Assembly: GCA_913041415.1 (NCBI GenBank)
Contig: CAJWHS010000007.1
Span: 1 to 57,288, forward strand
Source of the DNA: an uncultured Acidimicrobiaceae bacterium
GTDB lineage: Bacteria; Actinomycetota; Acidimicrobiia; Acidimicrobiales; Aldehydirespiratoraceae
Direction of reading: 5' to 3'
Length of the DNA: 57,288 bases
Position 1 is the stretch's first letter. Each line of letters starts with the position of its first letter. Made by a program: the position numbers and the translations under genes. Positions 43,946-52,297 of this stretch are shown one piece after another. Under the pieces are notes generated by a model. It was not told the DNA's origin. It saw only the letters and a list, made by a program, of their open reading frames with translations, and ran no database searches.

Positions 43946-44467
43946 TCAGCCCTGCGGGCCGGTGAGCTTTGCGATCAGGGCCTCGACCGTGGCGTCCGCG
44001 ATCTCGCGCATCTCGTCGTCGGTGCGGTCCTGGATTGGGTGTGGCGTGAAGACCCGGGCGGTGGGGTGCCCCAGCGCAGTGGCCTGGGTCTCGGCGGCGT
44101 CGATGAAGCCCTCGGAGGCAACGAAGACCCCGGGGATACCGCGTCGTTCAAGGTCGCTGATGTCGTGCACACTGCACGTCGTACAGCTGCCTCAATCGGC
44201 GAGCGCTTCGATCACCGCATCGCACGATGTGGCGATCTCGTGGCGAAGATCGACCGGTGCGGGCTTGGTGAAGGTCGGCTTCATGTAGCGGGTGACCGAC
44301 GCGCCGAGACCGGCGAGCTTTTCCTCGACTCGGTCGAGGAAGACGTCACCGCGCGGTTTGGAGATGTCGAGGAGTCCGATGGTGAGGCCGTCGAGCGATT
44401 CGGGGCGTGGCACGAGTCCGCGCTGCTCCGGGCGGGACTCGCTGGTCGGGTCGAGGACGGTGGTCAT
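43946..44467 (-). CDS. UGSC-family selenoprotein (copy B)
   Basis: A 173-residue protein read through TGA at 44194-44192. The recoded site is A-L-A-D-U92-G-S-C95-T-T-C98-S-V-H-D, giving a full U-x-x-C-x-x-C array. After it come L-E-R-R-G-I-P-G-V, F-T-P-H-P-I and a C-terminal A-T-V-E-A-L. This run is very similar, from memory, to the Sec region of glycine/betaine reductase component GrdB (U-G-T-C-T-R-C, then K/E-x-x-G-I-P-V-V and I-P-H-P-L). Copy A at 21.5 kb shares the whole layout. The ATG at 44467 overlaps the stop of the upstream partner gene by ATGA. The reaction is unknown; selenol chemistry on a small substrate or on the partner's cysteines is inferred. Confidence 0.87.
44164..44194 (-). 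promoter_or_regulatory. SECIS-like hairpin after the UGSC copy B TGA
   Basis: In the mRNA CGUGCA (44178-44173) and UGCACG (44169-44164) form six perfect pairs closing a GUG loop (44172-44170). The loop begins 19 bases after the TGA. One further G-C pair forms beyond an A-A mismatch. Confidence 0.6.
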
Positions 44468-45924
44468 CGAGTGATCTCCTTCGTCGTGCAGACACTACCT
44501 TTCGGCGGCGGAACCCAACCACTGAAGGCCATCGAGAACAGGCCGGTCGCCCCGCCAGCGTGCACCACGTGGATGCCGCCCGGCCAGAACTTGCCGATCG
44601 TGTTGCCCGCAAACGCTTCGGGGAGGCCTTCGTCGATGCCGTCGGCGCCTCGGATCAGGTCGTCGGTGTCCAGCTGGAGGTTGGAGTCCAGTTCGGCGAG
44701 GAACCGGGCCCGATCCCAGCCGGCCTCGCGGTACCGGGACATGTGTTCGGGGCCGATCACGAGGAGGGTCTCCATCATCGCCATCTTCGGGGCAAGATTG
44801 GTCTTGAGAGAGTTGGCGAAGTGCTTCGTGAGCGACTCTGGCGTGCGGGAGAGCTGATCGACGAAGACCTGCGGGCCGCCGCCGCACCAGACGGTGACGG
44901 TTGACTGGTCCTCGTCGAAGCCTCGGCTTTCCGCAAGCGAGGTCCATGGCGAGCCGACTTCGTCCTCGGCGAACGCGAGACCGATCTTGTGAGGGCTGCC
45001 GTGCGCCGAGCGGTCGACACCCCCGGGCCTGCCTCCGCCGACGTTGCGCACGACGAGCTGCACGGCCCGCCCGATCGTTGCATTGGCGCGGTTGCCCTGG
45101 CCGAGCACGTTGCCGCCGGAGTTCATGCCGATCTCTCGGGTGATCGGCCCGTTGACGATGATGATGGGGCCGACATCCATCGTCGTGGCGAGCACGCCGT
45201 GCATGTTGAAGTCGTCGGTGCAGATCGCCTCAACAGCCGCGATCACGACCGGCAGGTAGTCCGGCTTGCAGCCGGCCATCACGGCATTGATTGCGATCTT
45301 CTCGATGGTCACGTCGGCGAGGTCCGGTGGCACGACGGCCACGACCTCGTCAGGGGCGCGGGTGGTGCCCTCGAGCATCCGAAGTACGCGGGCTTCGATT
45401 GGGGGAACGACGGGCAGGCCATCGGACCAGTCCCGGTCGTAGAGGGCCTCCCACTCGTCTTCGAGGGCAGCGATCTCGACCCGCCTGCTGCTCATCGTCG
45501 AGCCGGAGAAACGCACGGCGAGTTCGTCGGTGCGATTGGGATCGACGCTCAGTGAGCCGCAACCGGGCCGCCAGTCGGGCAGATCGACACCCAGGCCGTT
45601 GACCCCCGTGAAGGCCTCCCAGTCGTCGCGCTTCCAGCCTTCGAGGCGTTCGGTTGGTTCGCCGTCGACCACGCGCAGCAGGGTCGGCACCGTGTCGATG
45701 TCGTGGAACCACGAATAGGTGAGATCGTGGTCGTGTACGACCCAGTCCGCCACCTGCGGGAACGCAGCGTTGTCCTGGGTGATCGTGGTCATCGACGCAC
45801 GGTCCGCGAGATCGGCCAGTACGGGCGCAACGAGCACACAGGTGGGACAGTCCTCCTTGACGATCGCAACGAGGCCGTCGGGCAGCGGCGGTTTGGCAGT
45901 GGTGATCTCAACCATCGTGTGCAT
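44464..45924 (-). CDS. Thioredoxin-UGSC partner fusion protein (copy B)
   Basis: A 486-residue two-part protein. Residues 1-~110 form a thioredoxin-like domain: the redox pair C26-P-T-C29 starts a helix, and D-T-V-P80-T-L gives the cis-proline. After a linker (120-155), residues ~165-475 are homologous to the partner at 22048-23058: D-G-L-P-V-V, A-V-M-A-G-C219-K-P-D, P-I-I-I-V-N-G-P, R-A-N-A-T-I-G-R-A, G-G-R-P-G and E-D-E. Fusion to a thioredoxin domain suggests that the system needs dithiol reduction, probably of the selenenylsulfide in the UGSC protein encoded by the next, overlapping gene. ATG 45915 is an alternative start. Second-domain function is not known to me. Confidence 0.8.
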   Translation of the reverse strand: MHTMVEITTAKPPLPDGLVAIVKEDCPTCVLVAPVLADLADRASMTTITQDNAAFPQVADWVVHDHDLTYSWFHDIDTVPTLLRVVDGEPTERLEGWKRDDWEAFTGVNGLGVDLPDWRPGCGSLSVDPNRTDELAVRFSGSTMSSRRVEIAALEDEWEALYDRDWSDGLPVVPPIEARVLRMLEGTTRAPDEVVAVVPPDLADVTIEKIAINAVMAGCKPDYLPVVIAAVEAICTDDFNMHGVLATTMDVGPIIIVNGPITREIGMNSGGNVLGQGNRANATIGRAVQLVVRNVGGGRPGGVDRSAHGSPHKIGLAFAEDEVGSPWTSLAESRGFDEDQSTVTVWCGGGPQVFVDQLSRTPESLTKHFANSLKTNLAPKMAMMETLLVIGPEHMSRYREAGWDRARFLAELDSNLQLDTDDLIRGADGIDEGLPEAFAGNTIGKFWPGGIHVVHAGGATGLFSMAFSGWVPPPKGSVCTTKEITR

Positions 45925-46005
45925 CGTCGCACACCGAACCGGCCAGTGAGATATGCGTCACACGCCCTTCACCTCGGAGTGCACGCTCACTACCGTTCTC
46001 CTCCT

Positions 46006-46866
46006 GTGGGGGACGTAGCGCAGGCGATCAACATCGCATTCCACGGTGTCCGGGGTTCGACCCCGTGTTGTTGCCCGACGTTGCGGCGTTATGGCGGCAA
46101 CACATCATGTGTTTCGATCGAGTCCGACGGCGCCGATCCGGTCGTCCTCGACTGCGGCACCGGGATTCGCATGTTCGGAGCATCGCTCGCCGACGAGGCG
46201 TGCGAGGTCGACGTGCTCGTCACCCACCTGCACTGGGACCATGTCCAAGGGCTGCCTTTCTTCGAGCCGCTGAAGTTTCCCGACACCCGTTTCAACGTCT
46301 ACGGCCCGGGCGAGAACGGGGAGAGCTTCGGTGCGTCGTTCAGCCGGTTCATGACCCCACCCTTCTTCCCGGTCGAAACCGCTCACCTGTCGGCCACGAT
46401 TACATTCGACGATGCACTCGATCGCGATTTCCGACTCGGCGACACTGATGTGATGGCGCGTCCGGTCCCGCACACCGGCACCACCGCCGGATTCCGGGTG
46501 ACCCGCAATGGCGTGTCGGTGGCGTACATCCCCGACCATCAGGAGCCGATCGGCGACCCGACCCATGTGGCACCGTCGGTCCTGGAGTTGTGTCGCGGTG
46601 TCGACGTGCTCATCCACGATGCGCAGTTCACCGCCGACGAGTTCGCAGCCAAGGCCGACTGGGGCCATTCGACTCCGGAATACGCAGTCGAGGTTGCTCG
46701 GCAAGCCGGCGTGAAGATGCTGGTGCTGTTCCACCACGACCCCGCCCATGATGACGACATGGTCGACGAGATCGCTCAGCGCATGGCCGAACTCGCTGCT
46801 GACGACCCCTTCGAGGTGATCGCGGCGGCCGAAGGCCTGAAGCTCACCCTCGCTGCCCAGCGCTGA
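46006..46866 (+). CDS. Metallo-beta-lactamase-fold hydrolase
   Basis: A 286-residue MBL-fold protein. The metal signature is T-H74-L-H76-W-D78-H79; H-T-G-T-T-A-G-F and I-H-D-A-Q-F-T supply later ligands, and G-H-S-T-P-E-Y-A follows. It resembles PhnP or cAMP-phosphodiesterase-like members rather than beta-lactamases. The N terminus holds three adjacent cysteines (21-23), unusual for the family. The GTG at 46006 is the only close start before F-H-G-V-R-G-S-T-P; no good ribosome site precedes it. The gene is divergent from the UGSC partner gene. Confidence 0.75.
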   Translation: MGDVAQAINIAFHGVRGSTPCCCPTLRRYGGNTSCVSIESDGADPVVLDCGTGIRMFGASLADEACEVDVLVTHLHWDHVQGLPFFEPLKFPDTRFNVYGPGENGESFGASFSRFMTPPFFPVETAHLSATITFDDALDRDFRLGDTDVMARPVPHTGTTAGFRVTRNGVSVAYIPDHQEPIGDPTHVAPSVLELCRGVDVLIHDAQFTADEFAAKADWGHSTPEYAVEVARQAGVKMLVLFHHDPAHDDDMVDEIAQRMAELAADDPFEVIAAAEGLKLTLAAQR

Positions 46867-46883
46867 TCATCCCACCGCTCCGA

Positions 46884-46901
46884 AGGGCCGGTCACGGCCC
46901 T
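46884..46901 (+). terminator. Hairpin after the MBL-fold gene
   Basis: AGGGCCG and CGGCCCT form a perfect 7-bp stem with a GTCA loop, 17 bases after the MBL stop codon. No U tract follows, as is common for actinobacterial terminators. Confidence 0.45.
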
Positions 46902-47004
46902 CGCCGACACTGACCCGACGGCGAGCGGCACGGTGCACCGAGTTGTGGGCGCTACCGTACGCCGGGTCAAGACGAGGGCCGGGTGGCCTGCAGCGAGGTG
47001 TGTA

Positions 47005-47484
47005 ATGACGATCGATCCCGCCGACTTCCGCAAGGTGCTCGGACACTTCCCGACCGGCGTGATGGTCGTGACCGGCGCGACCGACGAGGGGCCGGCGGGT
47101 ATGGCGATCGGTTCGTTCGCCAGCGTGTCGCTCGAGCCGCCGCTCGTGATGTTCTGCCCAGGCTCGTCGTCGAGTACCTGGCAAGCCATCAAGGAGACGG
47201 GCGCCTTCTGCGCCAACATCCTCGGCGAGGACCAGAAGGACACCTGCGGCGTGTTCGCAATGCCCTTCGATGATCGCTTCGCCGGCATCGAGTGGACCAC
47301 TGCCGTCACCGGTTCGCCGGTGCTTCCCGGTGTGGTCGGCTACATCGATTGCGAGATCCACGCCATCCACGACGGTGGCGATCACGACATCGTTGTCGGC
47401 CATGTGAAGAAGTTGGCGGTCACCGGCGAGCAGGGCCCGCTGCTGTTCTTCCAGGGCGGCTACGGAACGTACGAGGCGATGTGA
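47005..47484 (+). CDS. Flavin reductase-domain protein
   Basis: A 159-residue flavin-reductase-like (HpaC/RutF type) FMN-binding split-barrel protein. Hallmarks are the N-terminal F-R-K-V-L-G-H-F-P-T-G-V-M-V-V-T, A-I-G-S-F-A-S-V-S-L-E-P-P-L-V-M-F-C and the C-terminal D-I-V-V-G-H-V. Such proteins pass reduced flavin to a two-component monooxygenase. No obvious oxygenase partner is adjacent. It is joined to the carbonic anhydrase-like gene by a TGATG overlap. The ATG at 47005 fits the family start. Confidence 0.85.
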   Translation: MTIDPADFRKVLGHFPTGVMVVTGATDEGPAGMAIGSFASVSLEPPLVMFCPGSSSSTWQAIKETGAFCANILGEDQKDTCGVFAMPFDDRFAGIEWTTAVTGSPVLPGVVGYIDCEIHAIHDGGDHDIVVGHVKKLAVTGEQGPLLFFQGGYGTYEAM

Positions 47485-48002
47485 TGGCCGTCTACGCGCT
47501 CGGCGACCTCACCCCCGAGATCCACGAGACGGCGTACGTCCACCCGGACGCGACCGTCATCGGCAATGTCGTCCTCGGTGCGGGCTCGTCGGTGTGGCCT
47601 CAGGCCGTGATCCGCGGCGACGACGGCCCGATCGTCATCGGAGAGAACACGTCGATACAGGACGGTGCCGTCATCCACACCACGGCGTTCACGCCGACGA
47701 AGATCGGTAGCAATGTCACGGTCGGCCACCTCGCCCACCTCGAGGGATGCATCGTGCACGACTGGGCGCTCGTCGGTTCTGGTTCAATCGTGTTGCAAAA
47801 CGCCGTCATTCACGAGCATGCGCTTGTCGGCGGTGCCGCGATGGTCCCAGGCGGGGTGGAGGTGCCGCGCTGTTCGATGGCACTCGGTGTCCCAGCCAAG
47901 ATCCGCGAGGGTGTGCTCGACGAGTTCCACGCCCGACTGAACGTCGATGCTTACGTTGCTCGAGGCGAGCAATTCCGCACCGAAATGCGTCGCATCGACT
48001 GA
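47484..48002 (+). CDS. Gamma-class carbonic anhydrase-like hexapeptide protein
   Basis: A 172-residue left-handed beta-helix protein (YrdA/PaaY/CaiE group). Hexapeptide repeats such as V-I-G-N-V-V-L-G-A-G-S-S-V-W-P run from residue 20 to about 135. The zinc ligands are in I-H-T-T-A and V-G-H-L-A-H. Members include active gamma carbonic anhydrases and metal-binding scaffolds. It is coupled to the flavin reductase gene upstream. The suf operon begins 129 bases downstream. Confidence 0.87.
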   Translation: MAVYALGDLTPEIHETAYVHPDATVIGNVVLGAGSSVWPQAVIRGDDGPIVIGENTSIQDGAVIHTTAFTPTKIGSNVTVGHLAHLEGCIVHDWALVGSGSIVLQNAVIHEHALVGGAAMVPGGVEVPRCSMALGVPAKIREGVLDEFHARLNVDAYVARGEQFRTEMRRID

Positions 48003-48061
48003 GGCGTTCGAGCCGCCGAATTTGCCTGCTCCGACTGTCGAGAAGCCGGTCCGAGTTGTTA

Positions 48062-48081
48062 CTATCGGCGTAGTGTTAATT
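48062..48081 (+). promoter_or_regulatory. Conserved motif upstream of sufB
   Basis: The 20 bases CTATCGGCGTAGTGTTAATT share 17 identical positions with the reverse complement of the site just before sufD (50642-50661). It overlaps promoter-like TTGTTA and TAATTG elements about 50 bases upstream of sufB, so it may be an operator for an iron-sulfur-responsive regulator. Confidence 0.5.
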
Positions 48082-48131
48082 GCCGAAGGTTCACTCGGCA
48101 CCCCTCGCACAGTTCGCTGAAAGGCACCTCC

Positions 48132-49535
48132 ATGGCGTCCACCGACACCGGCATCGACCTCGGCAAGTACCAACTCGGCTGGGCCGACGAAGAGGACTAT
48201 GTCTTCAAGCCGAAGAAAGGCCTGAACGAAGACATCCTGCGGGAGATGTCGTGGCTGAAAGGTGAGCCCGACTGGATGCTCGACTTCCGCCTCAAGAGCC
48301 ACCAGCGCTTCGGACGTCGCCCAATGCCTAACTGGGGCGGCGACATGACGGACATCGATTTCGACAACATCTTCTACTACATCAAGCCCACAGACTCGCT
48401 CAGCGACGACTGGGACGAGGTGCCGGAGTCGATCAAAAACACCTACGAGAAGCTGGGGATCCCCGAGGCGGAGCGCAAGTATCTTGCCGGCGTCACCGCC
48501 CAGTACGAGTCCGAGGTCGTCTACCACCGCAACCGCGAGGACCTCGAGGCCCAGGGCGTGCTGTTCTGCGACATGGACACGGCGCTCAAGGAGTACCCGC
48601 AGCTGGTGAAGGACTACTTCGGCAAGATCATCCCGCCGAACGACAACAAGTTCTCCGCCCTCAACTCCGCCGCCTGGTCCGGTGGTTCGTTCATCTATGT
48701 CCCACCGGGCGTCGAAGTTGACATGCCGCTGCAGGCCTACTTCCGCATCAACGCCGAAAACATGGGCCAGTTCGAGCGCACACTGATCATCGCCGACGAG
48801 GGCTCGAAGGTGCACTACATCGAGGGCTGCTCGGCCCCGACCTACACCTCTGATTCGCTGCACTCCGCTGTCGTGGAAATAGTCGTGAAGCCGTCAGCGC
48901 GCGTCACCTACACCACCATCCAGAACTGGTCCGACAATGTCTTCAACCTGGTCACCAAGCGGGCCTACGTCGAAGCTGAGGGCCATATGGAGTGGATCGA
49001 CGGCAACATCGGCTCGAAGCTCACGATGAAGTACCCGGCGGTCGTACTCGCCGGCCCGAAGGCCTCGGGCGAGGTGCTTTCGGTCGCCTACGCCGGCCCC
49101 AACCAGCACCAGGACACCGGCGCGAAGATGATCCACGCCGCCCCGGAGACCACCTCCAAGATCGTCTCCAAGTCGATCTCCAAGGACGGTGGCCGCACCA
49201 GCTATCGCGGCCTCGTGCGGGTCGAAGACGACGCCTACGGCTGCAAGTCCCACGTCCAGTGCGATGCGCTCATCCTCGACGACGAGTCGATCTCCGACAC
49301 CTACCCCTACATGGAGGTCGGCTCCGGCGACGCAGTCATCGGTCACGAAGCCACCGTCTCTCGGGTCGCCGACGAGCAGCTCTTCTACCTGCAGTCGCGC
49401 GGACTCACTGAGGAGCAGGCGATGGGCATGATCGTCAACGGCTTCATCGAGCCGGTCACCCGCACCCTCCCGATGGAGTACGCGGTCGAGTGGTCGCGCC
49501 TGATCGAGCTTCAGATGGAGGGCTCCGTCGGCTAG
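48132..49535 (+). CDS. sufB: Fe-S cluster assembly scaffold SufB
   Basis: A 467-residue SufB, usual length. Recognisable are the N-terminal Y-Q-L-G-W region, [24 protein letters not shown], the core [12 protein letters not shown] and T-S-Y-R-G-L-V with K-S-H-V-Q-C-D-A-L. SufB forms the SufBC2D scaffold in the cytoplasm. It opens the plus-strand suf operon. An AAAGG site stands ahead of ATG 48132, and a motif shared with the sufD promoter lies upstream. It ends in TAG. Confidence 0.95.
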   Translation: MASTDTGIDLGKYQLGWADEEDYVFKPKKGLNEDILREMSWLKGEPDWMLDFRLKSHQRFGRRPMPNWGGDMTDIDFDNIFYYIKPTDSLSDDWDEVPESIKNTYEKLGIPEAERKYLAGVTAQYESEVVYHRNREDLEAQGVLFCDMDTALKEYPQLVKDYFGKIIPPNDNKFSALNSAAWSGGSFIYVPPGVEVDMPLQAYFRINAENMGQFERTLIIADEGSKVHYIEGCSAPTYTSDSLHSAVVEIVVKPSARVTYTTIQNWSDNVFNLVTKRAYVEAEGHMEWIDGNIGSKLTMKYPAVVLAGPKASGEVLSVAYAGPNQHQDTGAKMIHAAPETTSKIVSKSISKDGGRTSYRGLVRVEDDAYGCKSHVQCDALILDDESISDTYPYMEVGSGDAVIGHEATVSRVADEQLFYLQSRGLTEEQAMGMIVNGFIEPVTRTLPMEYAVEWSRLIELQMEGSVG

Positions 49536-49570
49536 CGGCTGGCGGGGGAGTTGCCTGCTCGGGTTGGGTC

Positions 49571-50105
49571 ATGACCATTCCCGGCGAATGGACCGTTCAC
49601 GGTGAGCGGACTATCTGCGACTCCGAGTGTATGTCGTTGCGCCTCGTCGACGTCGAGACGCCGTCGGGAAAGCGCTTCGACCACCATGTGGCCCGCATTC
49701 CCGCCGAGGTTGCGGCAACGCTTGTCGTGGATCGGCGCGTCCTGATGAGCCGGCGCTACCGGTTTGTATCCGACACCTGGTGCTGGGAGCTCCCGGCGGG
49801 CCGGATCGACCCGGGTGAAGACCGTCGCGCAGGCTGCCGCACGTGAATGTCTCGAGGAGATCGGCTGGCAGCCCGGACCCACCACACCATTTCTGCCGCG
49901 GCACCCTGCGAACGGTCCCGTCGATCTGACCTTCCACGTCGAGCGGGCGACGGAGGCCCACCATGTTGGTGACCCGACCGAACTCGACGAAGCAGCAGCG
50001 ATCGACTGGGTCCCGCTCGACGACATTCCGGGTCTCATCCGCAGTGGCCACGTCAACGACGGCTTCACGCTCACCCCACTGCTCGCCGAACTCGCCGGGC
50101 TCTGA
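49571..50105 (+). pseudogene. Nudix hydrolase gene with a +1 frameshift
   Basis: Two frames together encode a ~177-residue Nudix (ADP-ribose pyrophosphatase-like) protein. The first frame runs from ATG 49571 to W-E-L-P-A-G-R-I-D-P-G-E-D, and the second continues V-A-Q-A-A-A-R-E-C-L-E-E-I-G-W, completing the Nudix box. The change occurs at about 49820-49826 and corresponds to one extra base. Either the gene is broken, the base is a sequencing error, or the ribosome shifts frame. The intact reading of both halves and its place inside the suf operon argue for recent damage or error. Confidence 0.65.
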
Positions 50106-50141
50106 TGCCCGCAGTGGCACAGGATCCGCCACAATGGACCC

Positions 50142-50600
50142 ATGCCGATGCGCCAGGACTGCAAGTACTTCGAATCCCGGAGCTACCCCAACGGGGACAC
50201 TGTCCGGAAGTGCGATCTCGACTTGGCGCCCGAAGCCCCATGGCGGTGCCCGGACGACTGCGCGAAGTACACCAGGCGCCTCGCCGATGTGAATTGGAGC
50301 TACGGCAGACTGGTCACGCCGGAGACGCCGGCGGAGCCCGAGAGCCTGGGGGAGGACGACTCGATCGCCGCCCTGCTCGACGCGGCCGAGGACATCATCA
50401 ACGATGCTGTACCCGGCACGCTCGCCGACCTCGAGGAGGAGCGGGCCAAGCGCAACAAGAAGGGGCTCGGTCGCCTGCGTCGCGCCAAGGGTGACGGGGC
50501 GCCCAAAGCCTCGCCGCCTCCGGGGAGCCGGTCGCGCAAGCCGAAGGGCGAGGGCATAGGGGAGCGCCTTCGCAAGCGGTATCGCGACGGCCGCCGCTGA
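50142..50600 (+). CDS. Cysteine-containing conserved hypothetical protein in the suf operon
   Basis: A 152-residue protein. The N-terminal third holds cysteines in D-C-K-Y-F, R-K-C-D-L and W-R-C-P-D-D-C, which could bind zinc or a cluster; the middle is acidic and the C terminus very basic (R-K-P-K-G-E, R-L-R-K-R-Y-R-D-G-R-R). I do not recognise the family. Its position between the Nudix gene and sufD suggests a link to iron-sulfur assembly, but nothing in the sequence proves it. The ATG at 50142 starts the cysteine region directly. Confidence 0.6.
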   Translation: MPMRQDCKYFESRSYPNGDTVRKCDLDLAPEAPWRCPDDCAKYTRRLADVNWSYGRLVTPETPAEPESLGEDDSIAALLDAAEDIINDAVPGTLADLEEERAKRNKKGLGRLRRAKGDGAPKASPPPGSRSRKPKGEGIGERLRKRYRDGRR

Positions 50601-50641
50601 CCCTCGCCAACCCGCGTTTCGGGGGTCCCGGAGGCGTCTGG

Positions 50642-50661
50642 AGTTAACACTACGGCGGTAG
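50642..50661 (-). promoter_or_regulatory. Conserved motif in the sufD promoter
   Basis: The minus-strand reading of this site matches the site before sufB in 17 of 20 positions, with the shared core CGTAGTGTTAA. On the plus strand it holds CTAC-4-GTAG and overlaps a possible -10, TAGGAT (50659-50664), which ends two bases before the sufD ATG, so the sufD mRNA would be leaderless. Confidence 0.5.
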
Positions 50662-50666
50662 GATAA

Positions 50667-51968
50667 ATGTCGATGTCCACTGCCTTTTCCCCCACCGCCG
50701 CCCGATCGCTCGGCGGGCCCGACTGGCTCGTCGCCCGTCGAACGGCCGCTGCAGAGGCGTTTGCGGCGACCGAGCGCCCCAACGACTCCGCCGAGGAGTG
50801 GCGCTACAGCCTGATCGGCCAGTTCGACCTCGAGCGTTACGCGCCGGCACACGAGTTCGGCGACGCGCCGATGCCGCGGCTCGACGTCGAGCCAGCCGCG
50901 CTGATCCGCTGTGTGAATGGTCGCGTGATGTTCGTCGAGGTCGATGAAGCGCTCGTCGATCAAGGCGTCCACATCGGTCCGTTGGCCGAGGACGAGAACG
51001 GTGAGGCCCGTCTCGGTTCGGTCGCCGACGACGCCGGCGACTACTTCACTCTCTTGAACGACGCCTTCATGGATCGGCCGTTGCTGATCGACATCCCCCG
51101 CGGTGTCGTCGTCGATCGGCCGATCGTCGTCACGCACCACGCAGCAGGTACCGGTGGCGCCGCCTTCCCCCGCCTTGTTGTTCGCGTGGCCGAGAACGCG
51201 CAAGCCGACGTGATGGATCTCCACACGAGCGAGGCCGACGACAACATCCTCGTGTGCCCGGTCGTCGAACTCGACGTCGAAGCTGCGGGCCGACTTGGCT
51301 ACCTAAAGGTGCAGGAGCAGGGCGCAAAGACCTGGCAGTTCGGCAGCGTCCTCGCCCGTGCCGCACGCGACGCCACGATCTCCGCCGCCACCGCCGCATT
51401 CGGTGGAGCCTACGCCCGAACCCGAGCCGATACCCGCCTCGTGGGGCGTGGCGCGCATGGTGATCTTGCTGCGGTCTACTTCGGAGAGAGCGAGCAGACG
51501 CTCGACTTCCGCACCTACCAGGACCATGTTGCACCCGATACCACATCCAACCTGCTCTACAAGGGCGTCGTCGCCGGCGAGAGCCGAAGCGTCTACACCG
51601 GACTCATCCGAGTGCGCCCCGACGCCCGCGGCACCAACGCCTTCCAGACCAACCGCAACCTCAAACTCAGCGACGATGCGTGGGCCGAGTCAGTGCCCAA
51701 TCTCGAAATCGAGAACAACGACGTGAAGTGCAGTCACGCCTCAACGGTCAGTCCAGTCGACGAGGACCAACGCTTCTATCTCGAGTCTCGCGGTGTTCCC
51801 ACGGCTGAGGCCGAGCGCCTCATCGTCGCTGGCTTCCTCGGTGAGGTGCTGGCCGGTGTACCGGTCCAAGCCGCCGTGCCGGCGCTCAAGTCGGCGATCG
51901 CGGAGAAGCTGGCTCGCCAGCGCGAACTCGATTCGGCCGCTGCGGAGTCGGAGCTCGAAGCCGTATGA
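50667..51968 (+). CDS. sufD: Fe-S cluster assembly protein SufD
   Basis: A 433-residue SufD, the partner of SufB. The N terminus is divergent, as usual; the C-terminal beta-helix shows T-A-A-F-G-G-A-Y, Y-F-G-E-S-E-Q, Y-T-G-L-I-R-V, A-F-Q-T-N-R-N-L and N-D-V-K-C-S-H-A-S-T-V. It lies in the middle of the operon, has a promoter-like sequence of its own, and overlaps the Rieske gene by ATGA. A second in-frame ATG at 50673 is possible. Confidence 0.93.
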   Translation: MSMSTAFSPTAARSLGGPDWLVARRTAAAEAFAATERPNDSAEEWRYSLIGQFDLERYAPAHEFGDAPMPRLDVEPAALIRCVNGRVMFVEVDEALVDQGVHIGPLAEDENGEARLGSVADDAGDYFTLLNDAFMDRPLLIDIPRGVVVDRPIVVTHHAAGTGGAAFPRLVVRVAENAQADVMDLHTSEADDNILVCPVVELDVEAAGRLGYLKVQEQGAKTWQFGSVLARAARDATISAATAAFGGAYARTRADTRLVGRGAHGDLAAVYFGESEQTLDFRTYQDHVAPDTTSNLLYKGVVAGESRSVYTGLIRVRPDARGTNAFQTNRNLKLSDDAWAESVPNLEIENNDVKCSHASTVSPVDEDQRFYLESRGVPTAEAERLIVAGFLGEVLAGVPVQAAVPALKSAIAEKLARQRELDSAAAESELEAV

Positions 51969-52297
51969 CCACCCATACCCTGTTCGCGCTCGACTCGATG
52001 GAATCCGGCACCGGGCGAAAGGCCGAGGTCGAGGGACTCGAGATCCTGCTCGTCCGCATCGACGACGACATCTACGCCATCAGCGACACATGCAGCCATG
52101 CCGATGTATCCCTCGCGAATGGATTCGTCGAAGCCGACGACTGTGCGGTCGAGTGCCCGAAGCACGGCGCCTCGTTCGATCTGCGCACCGGTGACGCTCT
52201 CACGCTGCCCGCCATCCGCCCGGTTCCCACCTACGAGGTCGCCGTGATCGACGGCGACGTCGTGTTGACTCTCGCCCCCCTCCAGGAGGACGCATGA
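51965..52297 (+). CDS. Rieske-type [2Fe-2S] ferredoxin
   Basis: A 110-residue stand-alone Rieske protein. The cluster motifs are C43-S-H45 and C64-P-K-H67 in E-C-P-K-H-G-A-S-F-D. It may carry electrons to or from the SUF scaffold, or serve a dioxygenase elsewhere; the location between sufD and sufC, with ATGA overlaps on both sides, supports the former. Rieske genes in this place are common in actinobacterial suf operons. Confidence 0.9.
   Translation: MTTHTLFALDSMESGTGRKAEVEGLEILLVRIDDDIYAISDTCSHADVSLANGFVEADDCAVECPKHGASFDLRTGDALTLPAIRPVPTYEVAVIDGDVVLTLAPLQEDA

Noticed and set aside
44464-45924. The UGSC partner as LarA, the user of the nickel-pincer cofactor
   Set aside because: None of the LarA motifs are present, and the partner is linked to UGSC genes, not to lar genes.
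46040-46100. A tRNA-like GGTTCGACCCC segment
   Set aside because: It lies inside the MBL-fold coding region, and no acceptor or anticodon stem can be formed.
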